Source of the DNA: a virus
Length of the DNA: 43,098 nucleotides
Reading direction: 5' to 3' (one strand)
Virus record (IMG/VR): IMGVR_UViG_3300030451_004185
Coordinates: 1-43,098 of that record
Both the position numbers and the translations under genes were made by a program. The notes beneath the pieces were generated by a model. The model had not been told where the DNA came from. It worked only from the letters and a program-made list of their open reading frames with translations, and ran no database searches. This document shows positions 16,501 through 24,395 of this stretch, piece after piece (positions within the stretch are counted from its first letter, which is position 1; each line of letters starts with the position of its first letter).

Positions 16501-18218
16501 GATTCTAAAAGAGCTTGAGGATTACCAGCTAATATTTCAACTTCTCTTTGTTTTACTTCATCTACTGATACATCGTATTTATCAGCTATATCTTGTTCAT
16601 AATTTTCACTAGCCAACATACCAACAATTAAATCATTGTCGTAACTTTTAGGAACTGCTCTTTCTTCAGCAGTTTTATTACTGCTTTCAAGTTCAGTATC
16701 AGTAAGAGTAACACCATCTGTAGTTTTATTTATACCCCTTACTGCATCAGTTATATCTGCAAAACCTTTAAATGCAGTTCCATATATACCACCTATAATA
16801 GAACTTTCTATTATTTGTGCAATGCTCATATCATACTCAGGTATATTTAAAGTTTTCATATACTCTGCTGTAAATTCTTGAGCACCTTCTGTTGCACCTT
16901 CAAATCCAGCTGCTGATACGTAAGGTTTTTTTGAAAGACTTGCAAATAGAGATTTAACTACTGACTTTTTTGACTTAGGATTATTAATAAGTTTGTTTAA
17001 AGTACCAGCATATTTACCAAGAAAAAAATCTCCAAGAGTATTTGCACCTTCTAAAAGTGTACTATATGTACCATATCTTTTAGCAATACTTTCACTAGCT
17101 TGTCTAATCTCATCATCAGTCATTTGATCTATTGTTTTAGATACTCCGTTATTTAACTGTATTGTAAAAAGTTCGTTAAATCTTTTTGGATTATATGTAG
17201 AATGATTAGGGTCTAACATAGTCTCTCTTAAAGACTTTGCTCTAGATTTTGACCTTTGATATTCTTCTTGAATATCTAAAACCATAGCACCTGATTCTTG
17301 TAAGTAACCTAATCCAAGACCTGTTGCAGTAGTACCTCCTCTCATTAAAAAACCTGCTAAAGCAGTTTTAGGATTAGTCATCATTAAATTAGGAACACTA
17401 GATATTAAACTAGGTAATTGTTGAGGAAAACTAACAAAAGCATTATTCATTACATTCCATACAATCCTACCATAATCAGTTGCTTTAGTTGCATCATTCC
17501 ACATTTCTTCTGTAGACATTGTACCATAGCCTTTTGCCTGTGCTTGTTCTTCTGACTGTTTTTTTATTTGTTCAGATATAGCACCAAAATCTTTTCCCAT
17601 AAATTCACCAAGACTTGGCATATTTAAATCAACACCAGCTGACATGCTAGACAACAAAGCATCTACATTTTCTCCCATACTAGGATATACTGAATTATTA
17701 AAGTTTGATGTTTGTTGTTGAGCAAATCCTCTTATACCAGCTCTTGACCTATTCATATATTCATTTAAAAGAAAATTAACATCGTTTTTACTTTTATTTG
17801 ATAATGGTAAAGCTTCTGATTTTTTTTGTATTGTTTTAACTAAACCATACATATGGTCAGTCCAATAGTCTCTAGTCTCTTCTCTTCTACTTGCAGGTAC
17901 TGTTTTTTCATAACTAGGAGATGTATTAAGATTTGCTTCTACAAATCGACCAATAGAATTGTATAATTCTAAATCATCACTTGATTGAGTTCTGTCTATA
18001 TTGTGATAACTTTTACCATCAAACTTCATAGATGGTAAACCTTGTTGACTTAATATATCGTTATAAGCAGTTATAAAATTTTCATATGGTCTATGTTTAG
18101 TTTTCTCATCTCCAAACTCAAGGAAAGGGTCAAACTCAATAGTTCTTAAACTGCTTTGAGGAACATCTAGTTCCCCTGGTATTTCATTTCTCTTTTTTTT
18201 CTGAATTGGTCTTAACAT
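10503..18218 (-). CDS. Giant virion protein, candidate packaged two-barrel RNA polymerase (2571 aa)
   Basis: By far the largest gene. About residues 1-480: helical, with a hydrophobic patch near 250-310. About 480-1250: charged linkers and coiled coils. About 1250-2571: enzyme-like. Candidate catalytic marks of the two-barrel (double-psi beta-barrel) RNA polymerase fold, in order: GDGQTLTS (D1751, S1757; compare DG-x-G-x2-S of YonO/RDR-type barrels), K1794, SPPKQKNSS (K1878, K1880), RHP (R2054) and GDHDHD (D2093, D2095, D2097). In bacterial beta prime the R-x-P and DFDGD motifs lie 35 residues apart; here 39. Single-chain virion polymerases of this type are known in crAss-like phages. Proposed role: injected with the DNA to transcribe early genes. 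Virion location is inferred from neighbours; polymerase identity from motifs only. Confidence 0.55.
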   Translation of the reverse strand: MLRPIQKKKRNEIPGELDVPQSSLRTIEFDPFLEFGDEKTKHRPYENFITAYNDILSQQGLPSMKFDGKSYHNIDRTQSSDDLELYNSIGRFVEANLNTSPSYEKTVPASRREETRDYWTDHMYGLVKTIQKKSEALPLSNKSKNDVNFLLNEYMNRSRAGIRGFAQQQTSNFNNSVYPSMGENVDALLSSMSAGVDLNMPSLGEFMGKDFGAISEQIKKQSEEQAQAKGYGTMSTEEMWNDATKATDYGRIVWNVMNNAFVSFPQQLPSLISSVPNLMMTNPKTALAGFLMRGGTTATGLGLGYLQESGAMVLDIQEEYQRSKSRAKSLRETMLDPNHSTYNPKRFNELFTIQLNNGVSKTIDQMTDDEIRQASESIAKRYGTYSTLLEGANTLGDFFLGKYAGTLNKLINNPKSKKSVVKSLFASLSKKPYVSAAGFEGATEGAQEFTAEYMKTLNIPEYDMSIAQIIESSIIGGIYGTAFKGFADITDAVRGINKTTDGVTLTDTELESSNKTAEERAVPKSYDNDLIVGMLASENYEQDIADKYDVSVDEVKQREVEILAGNPQALLESNVKEILSASPEMLEDYGWSNPYPEIKTDITEEIDDLPGEGMFDIDEASIEAYEGNTKLNNNVERDIILSQINDIDIEIRELQETNNPTVAAENQKRYRIAELEEKRRRLIKESNPDTIAKKRQKKIIETQQKKENVPVIGKDVILRTPALGGTKAKIIGTLSKEGRNNIMVVELPNKQIKKISISNMQFVTQTSEVMEFQKGLKGFKKGSKPVQKQTQAPKVKLEREQYSAELRKLKSTINNIEAQIKNFELQDLGEGDPPYDTAIENLNKVKIKSAQTELNLYKTSKQTPAVKKAIAKQEQLIKSLKGEPQQTKQKETKSKEDTPTVLPKTKKALDKVLEQDIFQDPKKYRSKKESKLKKQLERKKDALLKQLENEEIDLERTFIEDDIQAIDEQIKEIESRETESEQDPSTLPKKSIKQLVDEYDIPRLWMSKYVGALKKVKPALFSILRASKVVSVKQISKGSIGQNIELIIQIKSDLDFHIKQLNKFKNEIEKIFSDIYMSDDVFIKPEDPDDYKDSIIVKFIKKNDSIPKASFDPKTDKTTGGMSEVKEDIETDDDGYIESLVQSADAENYVDPEDMDASETVEINVNNIIRGTKETTEETQQEDEGGFTEEEAKEAVIEFTGRGINDLFEDLDDADIDSDEDTELFSTASSNEIRLTGGQKKRFDKNMHRLWKQAKDKYGLTESQFLEFVEMTNPYWEKTPFADNWRLWSETKLNSSKFKQTYRRTMDKISRGIGDFLTGDSAMEDEFKTIVIDAFEYVRENIGDIAGNLENTDQSVKDYTKIARTFWVRYNYNITPEKAQKINDTVIQLINDDPENAFENSLIALSDPDFDLVTPEGFTLAEQIKSGDGTPRRLFRRYFNAVHNLNSGTSNRSVNGDIVEWEGIIYAAASETKDTFDKDGKLKPKIGKFRATGPKGFDGNTRPEVGLKRFYTRFITKNFFSMMKAKDIYRPIKLGKTETGRQKWGVKGIYGFISGNVIWNLYRDGFVKNGLVPISSRGEDGKLILASITDETRNAQKNIKAFLREELKPFLKLKPDDESKDSPKWNKINRMFSNMLSPQYFNMKEQELFLHVFKGDFKLYQQHAIQRHLALKELFGSQYVFMKPEVIMKRIKIPFTPVTTSPSLPSRKVMYIDSATTSIRYVPNGGETANNKATTVPLQQMIDGEMQYIGDGQTLTSESVFAIEYPEHFGTEPDAKRAKTVQYVADGDNVHAAKHQEMTLDLGPDEYAEFVDQKGKVIATAIRDSNGHVELYNSESVRLDHLMTNDEAKIHEGDYTDMNTVHELPGTAIGMIQFSPPKQKNSSMFSSQLSYYIKDKLFQQSIMDKFDNIDQNAMSPKNIINRILKYANEGEAINKLLKEAALRFYDVVPQNVEELGNLGVGRHPSINQFLKEILKNKVLKPLADFKMNGSHLDFRADFKGRVSDKETIIGANPGLIKEVLSRAGNPSNLRTGEERLNFVNNWLKKNKFYTMIVRHPVASSVGYGLYRIKEIDPTIGDSFIISPREVKERFEGDHDHDTAHLVWLDDEFYGQLKKQLQPTKGLALSKYRSSNEARTLDNISGTLEMIDVMTYGETAIGEIVNTTRFAGALNSMFGRDGYLDFTLGGRVIRVKATPLDMIVKDDFVIDENGKPFEGKFEDLLRLYLQASVDHPKVLLLKDWKYSVTKIRDYLFYDPTNPDAPLPDEVTEVLNQGFLKKVLGINSVVDNQRQSGGMAVDFDTLFDQSMMYSAFVEDRKGFLIEMLGEQDTDSDQKAKELLEGFQALLIDAKFAENSDQPTSLQEKISVSLATIIDRFPGGRQRFFNTHYDLSTEVHRLATRQTFQTFKDELADLADTSKDSNLKSAQVYAQQLGDSLAKLFESKKKNGETESLSFLDKMTSKTWDYSKDFITFYNTWSKKFAVLDEANKKAATFFYLNGVIRGEIGSVRKDLRTMPPVKEFGETTLDPDIIREYFKNYNDILSNQYKDVKSLTNVRNNKVMSHNQMKKELGCGK

Positions 18219-18220
18219 AA

Positions 18221-19555
18221 TTATCTTAGAAAACTACTATTTGCTTGGTTACGAACTGTTGTACTATCTGTAGGTAAGAATGTTTGATTCATTACTGTAT
18301 CTTCTGTATCAATTGTATCTGACTTACCCCAATTACCACCAAAACCATAAATTTGTGGAGAATTATCGTAAGTATAATCTAGACTTTGAATAAGTTTATC
18401 TACCATTGATAATCCATGAACATGAGCATCTTTAGTAACTTGGGTTCCATCATTATAATAATCTCTAATTACTTGTAGTTGATCCATTACAGTTGCTCTA
18501 TGCATTGGATGGTCAAAATCTCTAATTATATCTGCTGCAGTTTTATCATCATGTTTTGGTGTCATAGCATATTCTTTGTATGCTTCTCGCAATTTAGGAA
18601 TACTCATCAATGCATCAATAAGGTCTAATTTATTTTCAAGTTCTCTTTGTACTTGAAAGTTTGGTTCACTTCTTTCAGAACCACCGCCATATCTTTCATT
18701 AAAATTATTGCCATATCTATTTTGCATTTCTGCTAACTTTGGTGGTGTCATTGATGTATTTGGTCCAACAGTTTCTATATAAGTATCTATAGCAGTACTG
18801 ATATCTGAATCAAGTCCTTTAACTGTAGTAATATACTTGTTCATTGATTGACCAGCCATTAATTGATTTTCTTCTGCTAAAGCTTTAGTACTTTTATCTA
18901 ATCTATTTGTAAAGTTATCTACAAAGGTTTGTAACCTACCTTGTATGGTAGGGTCTTCAGAATCTTGCATAGCTTTTGCAATAGCAACATTAACTCCACT
19001 TATTCCTTCTTTTTTATATATAGAAGGCAATGCTTGTGCAAAATCAAATTCAATCTGTCTTATATCTTCTTGTTGCAATTCATCTAATCTAGTTTTTAAT
19101 TGACCAGATACATATTTATAACTTTCATCGTTTAACATATTAGTAGTTACTAATTTTTTAATATTATCTTGTATAGCAAACAAACCTTCTTTGTTATCAT
19201 CATCATCTAATTTTCTAATTTGCTGAGTAACTGCATCAATACCTTCATTTCTTTTTTGCATAAAATTTTTATGATTTAATAAGTTATTAACGCCTACTTC
19301 TAATACAGCTTTTGTTTGAGGTAAGAAAGCATCTGGCATATAATTTTTTAATATACCAATCTGTCTTTCTATGTTTTCAAAAGTGTTATCTCTTTCTACT
19401 GCACTAAAAGCTTTTTCTACTTGTTGCTCAATAATTCTATCATTGTTTCTAGCTAACTGAAAAACATTATTAGCACTTATACTTGCAGTTTGCCCAGCAT
19501 TTATTTGTTTTTCTTTTATTATTTGATTATTTATTCTATTTAATAAGTCAGACAT
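18221..19555 (-). CDS. Internal virion protein, coiled-coil (444 aa)
   Basis: Almost entirely helical, Gln/Asn/Asp-rich, no signal peptide or long hydrophobic segment; for example ENIERQIGILKNYMP and NKYITTVKGLDSD. Two nt separate it from the giant gene downstream. Set between a 285-residue Gly/Gln-rich protein and the giant virion proteins, it fits the middle-sized ejection protein of podoviruses (like T7 gp15 or P22 gp20 by position). Function inferred from context only. Confidence 0.55.
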   Translation of the reverse strand: MSDLLNRINNQIIKEKQINAGQTASISANNVFQLARNNDRIIEQQVEKAFSAVERDNTFENIERQIGILKNYMPDAFLPQTKAVLEVGVNNLLNHKNFMQKRNEGIDAVTQQIRKLDDDDNKEGLFAIQDNIKKLVTTNMLNDESYKYVSGQLKTRLDELQQEDIRQIEFDFAQALPSIYKKEGISGVNVAIAKAMQDSEDPTIQGRLQTFVDNFTNRLDKSTKALAEENQLMAGQSMNKYITTVKGLDSDISTAIDTYIETVGPNTSMTPPKLAEMQNRYGNNFNERYGGGSERSEPNFQVQRELENKLDLIDALMSIPKLREAYKEYAMTPKHDDKTAADIIRDFDHPMHRATVMDQLQVIRDYYNDGTQVTKDAHVHGLSMVDKLIQSLDYTYDNSPQIYGFGGNWGKSDTIDTEDTVMNQTFLPTDSTTVRNQANSSFLR

Positions 19556-19563
19556 ACTATCAC

Positions 19564-20421
19564 CTATGAGTATTCATTTTCAAATTTAGTTGCTCTTAAT
19601 ACGCCTCCAGTAATACCTGTAGGGTCTATAGCAGTTGAAGCAAGAGCAGCAACTTCAGTAAGAGTATTTCTAAGAGATTGTCTTTTAGCTTCTTTTACTT
19701 TTTTTATTTCGCCTTCAACACTTTTCATACTTGAAGATATTTTATCTGTAGCACCTATTGCTCTATCTTGCATATTATCTATTACTTCATTTAGTTTTAA
19801 ACGCTGAGAATCAGCAGTTGCTTCCAACCTAGTGTTTATATCTTGTAATAAGTTTTCTTTTAAACCTTGTATTTGCCCACTATTAAAGTCTGTATTTATA
19901 TTTTCTATTTCTTGAAACTGACCTCTGTTTTGTCTCATTGTAGATACAGCATCTGTTTGCATTCTTTGACTAAAGTCATCTTGCAATTGAAGCAAGTCAG
20001 AAGAAAATTGACCACCTATTTGAGTTTTTGCTGAACTCATTTCAGATAAAGCTTCTTCCATTTTATCAATAGTTTTATCATATGCATCTTGACCTGCAAT
20101 ATAACTGCTTACAGTCATAATACCTGAACCTACATTTAATGCTTTATTTACGCTATCCATACCTATACCCATAAATAACGGATTATTACTTTGATTTTTA
20201 CTTACAGTATCTGCATCCCCTGTACCACCAACTAAAGATGGTTGTTTATCATTAGTTGTTTTAGTCATTAAACTGCTTAAACCTTGAGAAATGTTTTGAC
20301 CAACTCTTCCTATGTAATCAACAATAGGACTTCCATTTTGTCCAAAAAGACTTCTATTATTTTTTAATTCATTATTTAAATATTGATTATCAATAAGATC
20401 ATTTAATTGGTTTGGTTCCAT
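19564..20421 (-). CDS. Internal virion protein, small ejection-protein-like (285 aa)
   Basis: Start placed at the ATG at 20421 because GGAGTACAAG precedes it; an in-frame ATG 42 nt upstream lacks a site and lies deeper inside the previous gene. Gly/Ser/Ala-rich stretches (ALNVGSGIMTVSSYIAG, about 96-112) could insert in a membrane, followed by long coiled coil and a C-terminal ALASTAIDPTGITGG segment. Composition and place resemble the smallest ejection proteins (T7 gp14, P22 gp7 or gp16). No sequence-level family match claimed. Confidence 0.5.
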   Translation of the reverse strand: MEPNQLNDLIDNQYLNNELKNNRSLFGQNGSPIVDYIGRVGQNISQGLSSLMTKTTNDKQPSLVGGTGDADTVSKNQSNNPLFMGIGMDSVNKALNVGSGIMTVSSYIAGQDAYDKTIDKMEEALSEMSSAKTQIGGQFSSDLLQLQDDFSQRMQTDAVSTMRQNRGQFQEIENINTDFNSGQIQGLKENLLQDINTRLEATADSQRLKLNEVIDNMQDRAIGATDKISSSMKSVEGEIKKVKEAKRQSLRNTLTEVAALASTAIDPTGITGGVLRATKFENEYS

Positions 20422-20827
20422 CTTGTACTCCTTTATCTTCTTTTCCAAAATTAAGTATATCACTCATTGCTTTTTTTACTTCAGGGTCATTCATTGCATA
20501 CAAAAGTTTTAAACTCTCTAACTCTTCAAAATGAATTGAAAACTTATCGTTAATAGGTATTCTTTCATTTTTATTAAACACATCTCTTGCAGAAGGTAAT
20601 TTAGTATTATCTATCATTCCTGATATTTTTGCATTTTCAAAAACTGAATTATATCTCTTTTCAAAGTCTTTAAAATTTTTATTTCTAATTGCTTGTAATG
20701 ATAAAAATGCATTAATCTCATCTACTCTTTGCATATTTTTTTTTGCTTGTTTAGCAGAATCTGTAGCTTCATCTAAAATGCTTCTAGTATCTCCTAATGC
20801 TTTATTAGCTATTCTTTCGTAACTCAT
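20399..20827 (-). CDS. Helical virion-associated protein, unknown (142 aa)
   Basis: The frame extends to a GTG at 20839, but ATG 20827 (MSYERIANKAL) directly follows the previous stop and is the better start. Helical throughout (RSILDEATDSAKQAKKNMQRV), with a loop around DNTKLPSARDVFNKNERIP. Its end overlaps the next start region by 23 nt. Sits between the tail stabilisation protein and ejection proteins, so probably a minor tail or internal virion component. Confidence 0.55.
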   Translation of the reverse strand: MSYERIANKALGDTRSILDEATDSAKQAKKNMQRVDEINAFLSLQAIRNKNFKDFEKRYNSVFENAKISGMIDNTKLPSARDVFNKNERIPINDKFSIHFEELESLKLLYAMNDPEVKKAMSDILNFGKEDKGVQDGTKPIK

Positions 20828-20828
20828 A

Positions 20829-20993
20829 TTATTTCTCACTCATATTTATTTGATATATTTTACCATTAAAGTTTATTTCTTTAACTAAACCTTTACTGCT
20901 TATAGCAATATTTTCTTGTGGGTTTACAGATGTATTACTGGTAATTGGTTGAGATTCGTGTCGTGAGGCTCTTATAGCTTTTTTATTTCTCAT
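20829..20993 (-). CDS. Small protein, unknown (54 aa)
   Basis: Starts at ATG 20993 overlapping the stop of the 1087-residue gene (ATGA). N-terminus is basic (MRNKKAIRASRHESQ), middle polar, end predicted as a beta hairpin (KGLVKEINFNGKIYQINM). Too short to classify; conserved overlap structure argues that it is translated. Confidence 0.55.
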   Translation of the reverse strand: MRNKKAIRASRHESQPITSNTSVNPQENIAISSKGLVKEINFNGKIYQINMSEK

Positions 20994-23900
20994 TTTATAC
21001 TCTTTTCTCTGTATATAACAGATATGTCATGTAACTCAAAGTTTCTAAATGCAAGACCATTGTCTCCACTGCTTTTTATCCTAAGCTGAATCGTATGAAC
21101 GTTTCTTCCACTAGACTTTGGATTAGGGGTTAATTTAATTGTATTATACCCACTTGGACTAGTAGTTAAATCGCTTGGGTCTACTGCTATAGCAACACTT
21201 TGTTTGTCTGCAAAGTATTCAAAACTTACTTTCCTTGTTCCAGACATTGTTCCTTTATATGTAAGATATATAGCTTTTATATTTTTTCTTTGACCAATAT
21301 CTGTAATTGAAAAATCTTTAGTTCTTATATCAAAAACTATAGTACTACTAGCACTATTATTTAATGAATAGCTATGAAAAGAAACAGCATTGCTACTATT
21401 TATACTTACTTGAGAAACTAAATTATCATGTAGTTCTAAATTACTTCTTTTATTTGCAGAGTCATTTAATCCTTCGTCAGACTTTGACCAAGACTCACCA
21501 ACAATATTATATATCCAACCATTACCATTATCAGCGTATACAATTATATGTTTTTCTTTTGGCTCATATGCTATTGTAAATGCTTTTTCATCTGAGCTAA
21601 CAGTAAGGTGTGATGCAAATACAGACCTTGATAGTTTTTTATCAATTAAATTAACAACCTGTTCTCCATCATAATGATATACACCATCAAGATTTACCCA
21701 TGCAACACCTTTATTTGTATAACATACACACTTACTACCAAAGACTCCCATATGTTTGTAAGTATCTTCAAGATATTCTAATGTTTTTGTAGCATTAAGT
21801 AAATACATTGTATTGTGTTTATACACAAGCAATCTATCAGCATAAGAAGCTAATGCAGTTACTTCATCACCATCATTAATATCTACATCTAAAAAATTTT
21901 CTGAAGGTATTACATCAGGTTTATTCGGTAGCGATTTGTATATTCTATCTCCATACAAGTTTCTTCTATAGTTAGTTTCACCTTTAAATTTTTCCCATAA
22001 TATATCTACATTGCCATAATACATTCTTCTATTAAGACTTACTGCACTTCTAAATCTAATTTCTTCTATAGTATTTAATGGGTCATAATCATACCCAGCA
22101 TTAATACTAAATGTATTAGATAAACTAGGGTCTATAAATTGTAAAGCAGTATGAGTATAATGATCAGTTGCAGTATCTCCTAATGACCAAGCATTTATAG
22201 ATGTTCCTTGACTTTTAATAACACCTTTTTCAAAATCACATTTAGCTAAAAGAAATGGGTCATCAATAACTTCTTCTTGTCTTTCTTTATCATACTCTTT
22301 ATAATAAATATTTGCACCAGTAATTCTTTTTCCTCTAGAACCAAATCCACCTGTAGAAAGTTCTCTTATTATTGTCTTTAAACCAAGTCGTTCATTTTGT
22401 AAAAATATACCATTTCTTTGACTATCAAATTCATAATAACCAGTTTCTTGAATTCTATCATATACCCAACTATAATAAAATTTATAATTACCATTCCAAG
22501 TTCCTCTTTTATCAACTACTTGCTTTATACTATCTATTGATATTACATCACTAGCTGAAGCAGCTACTGAATAATTTAGCCTAACAATAAAATCAGGCAA
22601 TGTACCTATAACAGGTGAGTTTTCAATATTAGATATTTTTGTAAGGTCTATAATAACATCTTTCCAACCACCGCCTTTATTTTCGTTTAACCAATCAGTC
22701 CCTAATACATAAATAAGATTATTACTTGAAGAACTATATGTGTGGTCATCTGTTATAATAAATTCTATACTAGTTAAAGCTGAGTCATCTGGTATTGCTA
22801 TTTTTGCAACTAATAAATTATCTGATGTTTGAAAATCAGTATTAAATAAATTATCCATTTCAATTCGATAACTACTAGCACCACTTGCAAGTTTTAAATT
22901 AAAAAGTTTTAAGTCAGTAGCATCATCTGTAACAGTTGCTAAGTGATGAAATAAATCTATATTAGTTATTTCTGCTATTTCATTTTGTGCTGTTTTTACT
23001 CCAACTCTATATTGAGTAGTATTATCAGGGTCATATATATTTAATAACAAAAATCCTTGTTGGTCATTATCAATTGAAGAAGGAGTTATTTGGTCTCCAA
23101 TTGTTCCATCGTCATTTACTTTATGTACTATAGGAGTAAAATCAGTATATTGCCAATTTACTCTACTCCATCCGCTATTATTTTGTGCAAAAACTCCTTC
23201 AATTTTAATACTTTTATTTGCAACAGAACTGCTAAACTCAGAATCTTTTCCCCATACACTATCATATGTTTCAGGCTTTACACTTATAAAAAAATAATTA
23301 TAGTCTGTCGCTCCTAAAGCTGTTCCAATTTGATATGCATTAATATTGCCAACTGCTGAAACAACACTTGAAGTAATAAATTGTTGAGCTCCATCAGAAC
23401 CTGCAATTGCTACTTCATTGTAAGTTGTTCCATATATATCATTCATTACTTGATTACCAACATCAGCAATTATACTTCCTATTTTAGTATGATTTTCTAC
23501 TCTTGATACTTTTTCAGAAGTCATTGAACCACTACTATTTAGAACAAAAGATATAGGGTCTGATTCTCCAAATGTTAAAGTTTCTAATGCATCATTTTCT
23601 ATAGCATCTATTTCTAATCCAAGAAATCCTCTTGTTGGATTGTTAGTAGAGGTTTCTATATTATCGTTAAATACAATTTTACCATTTGTTGGTTTTAGAA
23701 TAGAAGAATTTTGAGTTATTTCAGATATAGTATTTATTGTTGCATTAAAATATTTACGACTTACTGCACCAAAAAATTTTGTGTTATTAGTAGGCAAATA
23801 AGGACTGCTTGAATTTAAACTAAATGACCCATCGCTATATCTAATTACACCATCATATATTGCTATAGAAGGATACAATATTCCAGTGCTACTTAAATTA

Positions 23901-24253
23901 GTTATTTCTGCCCACGACCATGCTGAACCATTATATTCTAATCTATACAACTTATTGCCATCAGAATACAAAAGATGTTCTGTATTTACTTCTTGAAGCT
24001 CAGAATTATAATCACTTTTATAAGATACTAAGCTTTTAGAAAGAATTTTAGGAACTGTAATATTTGAATTAATGTTAGGGTAGTTACTAGTATTATAACT
24101 GCTAGTTTTATAACCACAAACTATTTCACCTTTTTTTAAAGTCACAACATTTAACAATTCTGCAAGCTCATTATTTTCTATATCACGAGCATCAGCATAA
24201 TTATTCATGCCACCATTATATTCAATTACATCAAATGTTTTACTTCTAGCCAT
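20990..24253 (-). CDS. Tail hub/stabilisation protein, P22 gp10-like (1087 aa)
   Basis: Opens IEYNGGMNNYADARDI, the G-G-x-N-x(5)-R-x-I start typical of phage stabilisation proteins that sit below the portal in P22-type tails. A long Ser/Asn-rich beta middle (about residues 150-600) is unusual in length and may be an inserted domain. The C-terminal half has the repeated strand signatures of the family, for example DEVTALASYADRLLVYKHN and GVAWVNLDGVYHYDG, suggesting a beta-propeller. It would plug the portal channel after packaging and connect to the needle and fibres. P22 gp10 is about 470 residues, so this version is more than twice as long. Confidence 0.7.
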   Translation of the reverse strand: MARSKTFDVIEYNGGMNNYADARDIENNELAELLNVVTLKKGEIVCGYKTSSYNTSNYPNINSNITVPKILSKSLVSYKSDYNSELQEVNTEHLLYSDGNKLYRLEYNGSAWSWAEITNLSSTGILYPSIAIYDGVIRYSDGSFSLNSSSPYLPTNNTKFFGAVSRKYFNATINTISEITQNSSILKPTNGKIVFNDNIETSTNNPTRGFLGLEIDAIENDALETLTFGESDPISFVLNSSGSMTSEKVSRVENHTKIGSIIADVGNQVMNDIYGTTYNEVAIAGSDGAQQFITSSVVSAVGNINAYQIGTALGATDYNYFFISVKPETYDSVWGKDSEFSSSVANKSIKIEGVFAQNNSGWSRVNWQYTDFTPIVHKVNDDGTIGDQITPSSIDNDQQGFLLLNIYDPDNTTQYRVGVKTAQNEIAEITNIDLFHHLATVTDDATDLKLFNLKLASGASSYRIEMDNLFNTDFQTSDNLLVAKIAIPDDSALTSIEFIITDDHTYSSSSNNLIYVLGTDWLNENKGGGWKDVIIDLTKISNIENSPVIGTLPDFIVRLNYSVAASASDVISIDSIKQVVDKRGTWNGNYKFYYSWVYDRIQETGYYEFDSQRNGIFLQNERLGLKTIIRELSTGGFGSRGKRITGANIYYKEYDKERQEEVIDDPFLLAKCDFEKGVIKSQGTSINAWSLGDTATDHYTHTALQFIDPSLSNTFSINAGYDYDPLNTIEEIRFRSAVSLNRRMYYGNVDILWEKFKGETNYRRNLYGDRIYKSLPNKPDVIPSENFLDVDINDGDEVTALASYADRLLVYKHNTMYLLNATKTLEYLEDTYKHMGVFGSKCVCYTNKGVAWVNLDGVYHYDGEQVVNLIDKKLSRSVFASHLTVSSDEKAFTIAYEPKEKHIIVYADNGNGWIYNIVGESWSKSDEGLNDSANKRSNLELHDNLVSQVSINSSNAVSFHSYSLNNSASSTIVFDIRTKDFSITDIGQRKNIKAIYLTYKGTMSGTRKVSFEYFADKQSVAIAVDPSDLTTSPSGYNTIKLTPNPKSSGRNVHTIQLRIKSSGDNGLAFRNFELHDISVIYREKSIK

Positions 24254-24395
24254 TCTTTTTTTTCATTGGAGGTTCTAATTTACCTTCACTTATAAGCTTC
24301 CTACTCCATTGATCCATTCCGTAAACCGCATCCCAATCTACTTCAAACTCATGTTCTGTATTAGCTTCTTCGTAATGTGTAGGTTTATCCATCAT
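24246..24395 (-). CDS. Small protein, unknown (49 aa)
   Basis: Start is ATG 24395 or the adjacent ATG 24392. Acidic first half (HYEEANTEHEFEVDWDAVYG) and basic end (PPMKKKNG). Overlaps the metallophosphoesterase stop and the tail protein start, so it is embedded in the late operon. A tail chaperone or adaptor is possible, but nothing in the sequence proves it. Confidence 0.55.
   Translation of the reverse strand: MMDKPTHYEEANTEHEFEVDWDAVYGMDQWSRKLISEGKLEPPMKKKNG

Noticed and set aside
8349-17000. Opposite-strand open frames of 60 to 124 codons inside the giant genes
   Set aside because: They are antisense shadows in AT-rich coding sequence, without ribosome sites or protein-like composition.
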